From assembly GCA_900552845.1 (NCBI GenBank), contig USBC01000125.1, forward strand, positions 1 to 5,454: a stretch of DNA of 5,454 nt, given 5' to 3'. Shown piece after piece: positions 1-5,152 of the stretch (within the stretch, counting starts at the first letter, position 1; every line of letters starts with the position of its first letter). The notes under the pieces were generated by a model. The model made no database searches. It worked only from the letters and a program-made list of their open reading frames with translations, and had not been told where the DNA came from. This DNA comes from an uncultured Oscillospiraceae bacterium. Its GTDB lineage: Bacteria > Bacillota > Clostridia > Oscillospirales > Ruminococcaceae. The translations under genes were made by a program, and so were the position numbers.

Positions 1-53
1 CGCAGATGAAGGGCTTTATCCAGGCAATCATAGACTATTTGAAGGCCGAATAA
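1..53 (+). CDS. C-terminal end of an unidentified protein (partial)
   Basis: The third forward frame is open from the left edge to a TAA at 51-53 and reads QMKGFIQAIIDYLKAE, a plausible amphipathic C-terminal helix. A good intrinsic terminator begins 17 nt after the stop, which is the main reason to believe that a real gene ends here. Sixteen residues are too few to assign a family, so no function is given. The terminator and the separate promoter downstream suggest that this gene is not in the same transcription unit as xdhC. Confidence 0.55.
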   Translation, partial: QMKGFIQAIIDYLKAE

Positions 54-70
54 ACAATCAGCGGTGTAAG

Positions 71-103
71 ACGGGTGTTGAAAGGCTCAATGCCCGTTTT
101 TTT
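71..103 (+). terminator. Rho-independent terminator of the upstream gene
   Basis: The arms ACGGGTGTTGA (71-81) and TCAATGCCCGT (87-97) pair over 11 bp with two G-T wobbles around a 5-nt loop (AAGGC), followed directly by seven T residues (97-103). This is a textbook intrinsic terminator, correctly placed for the gene that stops at 53. Confidence 0.88.
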
Positions 104-110
104 ATACAAT

Positions 111-139
111 TTGCTTTTTTCAGCAGGCTGCGGTACAAT
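111..139 (+). promoter_or_regulatory. Candidate sigma-A promoter for xdhC
   Basis: TTGCTT (111-116) and TACAAT (134-139) are separated by exactly 17 nt. The -10 matches consensus at five of six positions and the -35 at three. Transcription would start near 146, leaving a leader of about 175 nt before the xdhC ATG. A weaker alternative is TTGACC (144-149), 17 nt, TATTTG (167-172). The location just past the upstream terminator supports an independent transcription unit. Confidence 0.5.
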
Positions 140-217
140 GAGTTTGACCGGCAGAGATGGCGGGCTTATTTGCGTTATTGCTGCACTTTTCGGGAAAGCA
201 GAACCGGCTGCGGGTTG

Positions 218-248
218 GGCTGTACCAATGCAAGGAAATGATACAGCC
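218..248 (+). promoter_or_regulatory. Hairpin in the xdhC leader
   Basis: GGCTGTA (218-224) and TACAGCC (242-248) form a perfect 7-bp stem around a 17-nt loop in the otherwise gene-free stretch 104-320. A smaller potential hairpin (CTTT...AAAG, around 187-198) lies upstream. There is no T-run after the stem, so it does not look like a terminator. It may be part of a structured leader, but I cannot match it to a known riboswitch class by eye. Apart from the promoter candidates and these stems I see nothing else in 104-320. Confidence 0.35.
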
Positions 249-320
249 GATGCGAGGAAGCATGATCAGTCGCTGAAAAGAGCCGGGAAAAGATGACCTG
301 ACGATAAGGGAGGAGCCGAG

Positions 321-1112
321 ATGGACAGACTGGAGCTGGCAAAAAAGGAAGCGGAACTGCTGGAGGCGGGAACACCCTATGCCGCAGTAACGATTGCAGA
401 AGCGGTAAATATAGCGCGTACCGAGGCAAAGATGCTGGTGCTGGAGGATAATACGATTTACGGTACGGTTGGCGGAGGGACGGGTGAACGCTTCGCGATC
501 CGCGATGCCGCAGAGCTGTTGGCAGAGGGGAAAAATGCGGTTCGACGCTATGAACTGGATTCGCCGCTTTCTGAAGCCGGAAAAGCGTGCGGAGGCAACT
601 TGACAGTCTTTATAGAGAGCTGCCGCAGTACCCGCCCGCAGCTTGTTATGGTGGGTGGCGGACATGTGGGAACGGCACTGATCCGTGCGGCAAAGCTGGC
701 AGGCTTTACTGTAACGCTGTTGGATACTCGCGGGGAGGAGCAGATCGGTGAGGCAATTCAGGCTGCCGACCGTTTTATCCGATTGGAGCACTTTGGCGAA
801 GCGGCGGAAGCAAAGCTGCCCCCGAATGCCTGCTATGTGGTGGCAACCTACAGCCACGCCACCGACGGAGAAGCGCTGGGCGGTGTGCTGCGCCATACCG
901 ATGCAGCTTATATCGGCATGATTGGCAGTCGACGCAAGATCGAAGCGATTTACGGCAGGCTGGTAGAGGAAGGATTTAAGCCGGAGCAGCTTGCTGCCGT
1001 TCATGCACCCATCGGACTTGCCATCGGCGGAGAGATGCCGGAGGAGATCGCAGTCTCCATTTTGGCGGAAATACTGATGACCCGCTACGGCAGAACCAAG
1101 GCGGAGCTATAA
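321..1112 (+). CDS. xdhC: XdhC/CoxI-family molybdenum cofactor accessory protein
   Basis: This 263-residue protein has the two-domain XdhC layout. The N-terminal XdhC/CoxI domain (about residues 10-100) shows the GGGTGE motif at 51-56 and the family CGG with Cys90. The C-terminal Rossmann domain (about 107-255) shows the nucleotide-binding loop VGGGHVG at 111-117, YIGMIGSRRK at 197-206, and HAPIGLAIGGEMPEEIAVSILAEI near the end. Members bind the molybdenum cofactor in the cytoplasm, assist its sulfuration, and deliver it to xanthine dehydrogenase-type hydroxylases. Length is normal for the single-chain form. The start is supported by a strong AGGGAGGAG 7-8 nt upstream. The GS-PR segment usual before the KMLV strand is not recognisable; the sequence there is VNIARTEAKMLV. 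No hydroxylase or Moco-synthesis gene is in view, so the client enzyme is unknown. Family assignment is firm; the exact role is inferred. Confidence 0.93.
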   Translation: MDRLELAKKEAELLEAGTPYAAVTIAEAVNIARTEAKMLVLEDNTIYGTVGGGTGERFAIRDAAELLAEGKNAVRRYELDSPLSEAGKACGGNLTVFIESCRSTRPQLVMVGGGHVGTALIRAAKLAGFTVTLLDTRGEEQIGEAIQAADRFIRLEHFGEAAEAKLPPNACYVVATYSHATDGEALGGVLRHTDAAYIGMIGSRRKIEAIYGRLVEEGFKPEQLAAVHAPIGLAIGGEMPEEIAVSILAEILMTRYGRTKAEL

Positions 1113-1127
1113 ATACGAAAAACACAG

Positions 1128-1162
1128 GCGATCCGTTCCTGCAAAAGGGCGGGTCGCTTTTT
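1128..1162. terminator. Intrinsic terminator between convergent xdhC and feoB
   Basis: GCGATCCG (1128-1135) pairs with CGGGTCGC (1150-1157) over 8 bp with one wobble. The loop can extend the helix by CCT/AGG. Five T residues follow on the plus strand, giving a good terminator 15 nt after the xdhC stop. Read on the minus strand, the same hairpin lies just after the feoB stop and is followed by CTGTG and then TTTTT, so it may also stop feoAB transcription, less efficiently. Confidence 0.8.
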
Positions 1163-1169
1163 CATTTGA

Positions 1170-3320
1170 CTACTGCCACCCAAGCAGATGTGCAGCGGCA
1201 TTGACCAGCATACAAAAGAATGCCCCGCACAGGGTGGGCAGCACTGCCGCCAGCACCGTCCATTTTGTGCTGCCGGTTTCTTTCTTTATGGTCATCAGGG
1301 TGGTAGCGCAGGGAAAGTGCATCAGCATAAACAGCATGACACACAGCGCAGTTACCGGCGTCCAACCGTTTTGCAGAAAAACCGTTTGCATTGCCGTAAG
1401 GCTTTCCGGCTGCTGCAGGACACCCTGCGAAAGATATGCCATCAGCATAATGGGTACAACGATCTCATTGGCGGGAAGCCCCAGAATAAACGCAAGCAAA
1501 ATGACGCCGTCCATGCCCATCAGACGCCCTGCAGGATCTAAAGCACCGGAAAGGAAAGATAGGAGTGTACCGCTCCCGACGGTGATATTTGCCAGCAGCC
1601 ACAAAAGCAACCCGGCGGGTGCCGCTGCCGTGACCGCTCGCCCCAGAACGAAAAGGGTACGGTCAAACACCGAGCGCACAAGCACCTGCCCCCATTGCGG
1701 CCTGCGGTAGGGCGGCAGTTCCAGCGCAAAGGAGGACGGAACCCCCCGCAGCACCGTGCGGGAGAGCAGCCGTGTGACCCCGAAGGTGACAAGAAGCCCC
1801 AACAGAATGAGTGCCGTAAGTCCAAGGGCGGAAAGCAGCGAGCTGCCGTATCTGCCGGCAGTCCCTACAAAAAAGAGAAGGATCAGATTGACCAGTGTTG
1901 GAAAGCGACCGTTGCAGGGAACAAAGCTGTTGGTGAGGATCGCCAGCAGCCGTTCCCGCGGGGAATGGATAATGCGGCAGCCCACGACACCGGCGGCATT
2001 GCAGCCAAAGCCCATGCAAATGGTGAGCGCCTGCTTACCGCACGCACCGCAGCGCTTGAAAGCGTGATCCAGATTGTAGGCGATGCGCGGCAGATAGCCG
2101 ATGTCCTCCAGCAGAGTGAATAAGGGAAAAAAGATAGCCATGGGCGGCAGCATGACCGAGACCACCCAAGCCGCCACCCGATAGACGCCCAACACCAATG
2201 CGTCGTGCAGCCACAGGGGAATGCCCAGACCCAGCAGGACGGCACTCAACAGATCCTGCAGACGGAATAGCCCAGCCCCCAAAAGCGCCGAGGGCAGATT
2301 TGCCCCGCTGATGGTGAGCCAGAAGATGCCCGCCAGCAAAAGCAGCATGACCGGATATCCCCATCGTTTTCCGGTGAGAAGCCGATCCCATTTGCGATCG
2401 ACGGCGGAGTAGCTTTTTTCTTCACCGGTTACGACTGCTTTTGCCAGACGGGAGGCGGTTGCGGCAACGGCAGTTACAATTTGATCCCGCAGGGTATCCG
2501 GTGTGACGGCGTGCCGCTCCAGAATTGACCTTGCCTCCTGCAGGGCAAGGAACAGACCGGCGTTTTGCAGGAAGTCTGCTCCCAAGTGCCGACCGAGCGC
2601 CTCGGGCAGGGATGGATCGTCCTCCAAAAGGCGAAGCGCCAGCCAACGGGGACTGAAGCCCTGACAGTCCATTCGCCGCAGAGTGCGGCACAGCGGCAGC
2701 AGCGCCTCCTCCACCGCTGCCGGATAACGAACGGCAAGGGGAGCTTTGCCGCATCGGGGGGAGACTGTCGACGACGCCAACAGCCGGAGGAGGGCGGCGG
2801 CAGCGCCCTTCTGCCGTGCGGTGCAGCCGATGACCGGTACCCCCAGCAATGCCTCCAACTGTAAAAGATCCAGATGCAGGCCGCGTTTTTTGGCTTCGTC
2901 CATCAGGTTGACGCATACCACTGCCTGCGGTGTGATTTCTAAAACCTGCAGAACAAGATTGAGATTTCTCTCCAGACAGGTGGCATCGCACACCACGCAA
3001 ACGGCATCGGGTTTGCCAAAGCAGATATAATCCCGCGCCACCTCCTCCTCGACAGAGTGCGCCCTCAGAGAATAGGTGCCGGGCAGATCAATCAGGCGGC
3101 AGGTCTTACCGCAGCAGGTGCAATATCCCTCAGCGGTAGCAACGGTTTTGCCCGTCCAGTTGCCGGTGTGCTGATTCATTCCGGTCAGCGCATTAAAAAG
3201 GGTGCTTTTGCCCACATTGGGGTTGCCTGCCATGGCAACGGTTATCTGCCCTTCATTGGCGGAAAAGCGATGCTTTTGCCGGAGCGTTCTTGCTCCGGTG
3301 CTGCTGCCGGTCAGCCCCAT
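1170..3320 (-). CDS. feoB: Ferrous iron transporter FeoB (GTPase-permease)
   Basis: FeoB is the inner-membrane Fe(II) uptake protein with a cytoplasmic GTPase. The 716 residues show G1 GNPNVGKS (32-39), the G2 Thr59 in NWTGKTV, G3 DLPG (78-81), G4 NLMD (138-141) and a G5-like TAR (167-169). A helical linker domain follows (to about 310), and then a polytopic membrane region from about 322 with two gate-like segments. These include MGFGCNAAGVVGCR (436-449) and NSFVPCNGRFPT (464-475), which hold the family's conserved membrane Cys positions (440, 469). Length is typical. The ATG directly follows the feoA TAA with no gap, and GGGAGG lies inside the feoA end 8 nt upstream, so translation is probably coupled. 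The G domain is unusually rich in Cys (13 in residues 67-219), and a CGAC motif lies at 424-427. No feoC gene follows. Confidence 0.97.
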   Translation of the reverse strand: MGLTGSSTGARTLRQKHRFSANEGQITVAMAGNPNVGKSTLFNALTGMNQHTGNWTGKTVATAEGYCTCCGKTCRLIDLPGTYSLRAHSVEEEVARDYICFGKPDAVCVVCDATCLERNLNLVLQVLEITPQAVVCVNLMDEAKKRGLHLDLLQLEALLGVPVIGCTARQKGAAAALLRLLASSTVSPRCGKAPLAVRYPAAVEEALLPLCRTLRRMDCQGFSPRWLALRLLEDDPSLPEALGRHLGADFLQNAGLFLALQEARSILERHAVTPDTLRDQIVTAVAATASRLAKAVVTGEEKSYSAVDRKWDRLLTGKRWGYPVMLLLLAGIFWLTISGANLPSALLGAGLFRLQDLLSAVLLGLGIPLWLHDALVLGVYRVAAWVVSVMLPPMAIFFPLFTLLEDIGYLPRIAYNLDHAFKRCGACGKQALTICMGFGCNAAGVVGCRIIHSPRERLLAILTNSFVPCNGRFPTLVNLILLFFVGTAGRYGSSLLSALGLTALILLGLLVTFGVTRLLSRTVLRGVPSSFALELPPYRRPQWGQVLVRSVFDRTLFVLGRAVTAAAPAGLLLWLLANITVGSGTLLSFLSGALDPAGRLMGMDGVILLAFILGLPANEIVVPIMLMAYLSQGVLQQPESLTAMQTVFLQNGWTPVTALCVMLFMLMHFPCATTLMTIKKETGSTKWTVLAAVLPTLCGAFFCMLVNAAAHLLGWQ

Positions 3321-3569
3321 TTACTCCACCTCCCGCAGAACCCAGACATTGTGGGCGTCCTCGCGGCGCAGCGCAATGGCAACGCCTCTGATGAGATATG
3401 CTCCGGGGTCGCCGGCAGGGCTGTGCCCCACGCATTCCACCGGCGTTCCCGGCACCAACCCCAGATCCAGCAGGCGGCGGCGCATTTCGCCGGTCGTCAG
3501 CAGCTCCCGTACGGTAACGGTATCGCCCGTAGCAGTATCATCAAGATGAAAAATATCCATGTCGCTCAT
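3321..3569 (-). CDS. feoA: FeoA, small SH3-like partner of FeoB
   Basis: This is an 82-residue cytoplasmic FeoA-domain protein, normal in size for the family. The core reads MRRRLLDLGLVPGTPVECVGHSP (about 29-51), followed by a GAYLIRGVAIALRREDAHNVWV strand segment (56-77), typical of the FeoA SH3-like barrel. FeoA is thought to bind or regulate FeoB. It is first in the operon, and its stop codon abuts the feoB ATG. The start is uncertain: an AAGG lies only 2 nt before the first ATG (3569) but 11 nt before an in-frame ATG at 3560 (MDIFHLDD), so neither spacing is ideal. A TCCGG/CCGGA hairpin (3576-3588) sits against this weak ribosome site. Confidence 0.93.
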   Translation of the reverse strand: MSDMDIFHLDDTATGDTVTVRELLTTGEMRRRLLDLGLVPGTPVECVGHSPAGDPGAYLIRGVAIALRREDAHNVWVLREVE

Positions 3570-3575
3570 AACCTT

Positions 3576-3588
3576 TCCGGAAGCCGGA
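3576..3588 (-). promoter_or_regulatory. Small hairpin abutting the feoA ribosome binding site
   Basis: On the minus strand, TCCGG, a CTT loop and CCGGA form a 5-bp GC-rich stem whose 3' arm runs directly into the AAGG that is the only Shine-Dalgarno-like sequence for feoA. If formed in the mRNA it could limit access to the site. The stem is short and could be chance. Confidence 0.25.
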
Positions 3589-3644
3589 CGATCAAAGGAG
3601 AGGCTCCCAACCCATGCTATTCACCAATAAGAGAAAATGAAACC

Positions 3645-3698
3645 GGAAAAGAAAAAAGAAAGCGAATGCTTGACAAACAAGAGACCGCCGAGTATAAT
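3645..3698 (+). promoter_or_regulatory. Consensus sigma-A promoter of the tetR-ABC operon
   Basis: TTGACA (3670-3675) and TATAAT (3693-3698) are both exact consensus hexamers, separated by the optimal 17 nt. The segment just upstream (about 3645-3665) is an A-rich purine tract in the position of an UP element. Transcription would start near 3705, about 33 nt before the TetR ATG. Such a strong core promoter fits a gene held down by a repressor. Confidence 0.9.
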
Positions 3699-3707
3699 AA
3701 CAGACGA

Positions 3708-3736
3708 TATATAACTTAAGCTATAAAAGGAGTCAA
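3708..3736 (-). promoter_or_regulatory. Candidate minus-strand promoter for feoAB
   Basis: Reading the minus strand, TTGACT (3736-3731, five of six to consensus) is followed after exactly 17 nt by TATATA (3713-3708, four of six). Transcription would begin near 3701 and give feoA a pyrimidine-rich leader of about 130 nt. The -35 overlaps the tetR Shine-Dalgarno region, and the two promoters would point away from each other with overlapping start regions. No better pair was found closer to feoA. Confidence 0.4.
3710..3725. promoter_or_regulatory. Candidate TetR operator, 16-bp dyad
   Basis: The half sites TATAACTT (3710-3717) and AAGCTATA (3718-3725) form an inverted repeat with no spacer and one mismatched pair (seven of eight positions). 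It lies just downstream of the expected tetR transcription start and just before the tetR Shine-Dalgarno site, a usual place for an autoregulatory TetR operator. It also falls within the spacer of the candidate feoAB promoter. Binding is inferred, not shown. Confidence 0.45.
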
Positions 3737-3737
3737 T

Positions 3738-4304
3738 ATGCCGCCTAAAGTAAAAATCACAAAAGAGGAGATTACTGCCGCTGCGCTGGAGCTGCTGCGC
3801 CAAAGGGGAATGGAAGCGATAAACGCCCGCGCAGTGGCAAAAGAACTGGGCTGCTCGACCCAGCCTATTTTCAGCAATTACAGCACCATGACGGAGCTTT
3901 TTGCCGATGTGCTTGCCGCTGCCTATACCGAATACAGTCAATGGACCGGACAGCAGATGAAGATGGGCAGGTATCCGCCCTATAAGGCCTCCGGCATGGC
4001 GTATATCTCCTTTGCCCGGCAGCAGCCGGAGCTGTTCCGGGTGCTGTTTATGCGGGACAGGAGAGAGGAAACACCGCAGGCAGAGGACGAATTTACCCGC
4101 AGCATTATTGCCGTGCTGATGGAAAAGAGCGGGCTGAACGAGCAGGACGCCCGTATGCTGCATTTGGAAATGTGGATCTTTGTACACGGGGTTGCCAGTA
4201 TGCTGGTTACCGGATACCTTGATCTGGACGAGGAGATTGTCAGTAAAATGCTGACCGAGCAGTATTATGGATTGCTGCAGCGCAAAAAGGAGAATGCAAA
4301 ATGA
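3738..4304 (+). CDS. TetR/AcrR-family transcriptional regulator
   Basis: This 188-residue protein has the normal TetR size. The N-terminal DNA-binding domain spans about residues 8-55: helix ITAAALELLRQRG, then NARAVAKELGCS, then the recognition-helix segment CSTQPIFSNYST (39-50) and MTELFADVL. The remainder is a helical ligand/dimer domain containing FARQQPELFRVLF (92-104) and WIFVHGVASMLVTGYL (146-161), which resembles the C-terminal domain found in many Firmicutes regulators. The ligand cannot be inferred. AAAGGAG sits 5 nt before the ATG and decides the start. The stop overlaps the ABC ATPase start (ATGA), so the two are translationally coupled and the regulator probably controls its own transporter operon, most likely through the dyad at 3710-3725. 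Confidence 0.93.
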   Translation: MPPKVKITKEEITAAALELLRQRGMEAINARAVAKELGCSTQPIFSNYSTMTELFADVLAAAYTEYSQWTGQQMKMGRYPPYKASGMAYISFARQQPELFRVLFMRDRREETPQAEDEFTRSIIAVLMEKSGLNEQDARMLHLEMWIFVHGVASMLVTGYLDLDEEIVSKMLTEQYYGLLQRKKENAK

Positions 4305-5152
4305 GTGAAATGGTACTGGAGGTGCGGGGCTTGCGCAAGCAGTATCCCACCTTTACCTTAGATGATGTTGCTTTTTCGCTGGAGGCGGGACGCATCATGG
4401 GATTTATCGGACGCAACGGCGCCGGTAAGACCACAACCCTGAAATCCATTTTGGGGCTTGTTCGCCCCGATGCCGGTGAGATCCGCTGCTTTGGGCTGCC
4501 CTTTGCCGAAAACGAGCAGCGCATCAAGGAACAGATCGGTTATGCGGCAGGCGGGATCAGCTATTACCCGCACCGTCGAGTACAGGAGATCGCCGAGATG
4601 ACGGCGGCGTTTTATCCCCGTTGGGACTGGGAAGCCTACCGACGCTATCTGGAGCGTTTTTCGCTGGAGGAAAATAAACAGTTCCGTGAGCTTTCCGAGG
4701 GAATGAAGGTTAAATTCCATTTGGCTCTGGCACTTTCGCACCATGCACGTCTGCTGCTTTTGGACGAGCCGACCAGCGGTCTGGATCCTGTTTCACGCGA
4801 GGAGCTTTTGGAGATTTTTCTGGAGCTGGCAGAGGAGGGGGTAGCGATCCTTTTTTCCACCCATATCATCTCCGACTTGGAAAAGTGCGCCGATGATATT
4901 ACCTATATCCAAAAGGGAAAAATCCTGGCAAACAAGCCGCTTGAGGAGTTCCGGCAGGATTACCGCTTAGTCCCTCAACAAGAAAGGCTGACTGCGGAAC
5001 AGAGCAGAGCGGTGCTGGGACGCTCCCGTGGAAAGAAGGGGGATACCCTGCTTATCAAGGCAGCTGACGCACCGCTGTTCGGGAGGCATGAAATCGTCAG
5101 CCCCACGTTGGATGAAATCATGGTGCATTTGGAAAAGGAGGGAGAGGCATGA
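4301..5152 (+). CDS. ABC transporter ATP-binding protein (ABC-2 exporter type)
   Basis: This is a 283-residue cytoplasmic ATPase of the kind that pairs with a separate ABC-2 permease. The motifs are Walker A GRNGAGKT (37-44), signature LSEGM (131-135), Walker B LLLLDE (151-156), D-loop SGLD (159-162) and the switch His188 in STHIISDLEKCAD. The Q-loop region (80-90, GYAAGGISYYP) shows no obvious Gln. The LSEGMKVKF signature and the C-terminal tail of about 70 residues after the ATPase core resemble YtrB-like ATPases, often found with a TetR or GntR regulator and a permease. The substrate is unknown. Both ends overlap neighbours by ATGA. A strong AAGGAGG (5135-5141) inside its end, 7 nt before the next ATG, shows that a coupled downstream gene was expected. 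The permease that should follow is not present. Confidence 0.93.
   Translation: MSEMVLEVRGLRKQYPTFTLDDVAFSLEAGRIMGFIGRNGAGKTTTLKSILGLVRPDAGEIRCFGLPFAENEQRIKEQIGYAAGGISYYPHRRVQEIAEMTAAFYPRWDWEAYRRYLERFSLEENKQFRELSEGMKVKFHLALALSHHARLLLLDEPTSGLDPVSREELLEIFLELAEEGVAILFSTHIISDLEKCADDITYIQKGKILANKPLEEFRQDYRLVPQQERLTAEQSRAVLGRSRGKKGDTLLIKAADAPLFGRHEIVSPTLDEIMVHLEKEGEA

Noticed and set aside
75..296. Short plus-strand frame (73 codons) before xdhC
   Set aside because: It begins inside the terminator stem, has no Shine-Dalgarno site, and its sequence shows no protein-like pattern. The region is better read as terminator, promoter and leader.
120..1004. Long open frame of 294 codons on the minus strand opposite xdhC
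   Set aside because: It lies antisense to a clear XdhC gene. Its translation is rich in Cys, Arg and Ser with no family motif, as expected for a mirror frame of a GC-rich gene, and no ribosome site or promoter was seen.
3057..3719. Plus-strand frame of 220 codons opposite the feoB start, feoA and the intergenic region
   Set aside because: It is antisense to two well-supported Feo genes, crosses the tetR promoter, and its translation has no domain character.
3570..3737. Fur or DtxR box, or a NiCo/Fe(II) riboswitch, upstream of feoA
   Set aside because: No recognisable GATAATGATTATC-like palindrome and no riboswitch core could be made out. The leader is mostly a pyrimidine-rich run on the minus strand plus two very short stems.
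3621..4187. Minus-strand frame of 188 codons opposite tetR
   Set aside because: It is a mirror frame of the TetR gene with Cys/His-rich low-information sequence and no start signals.
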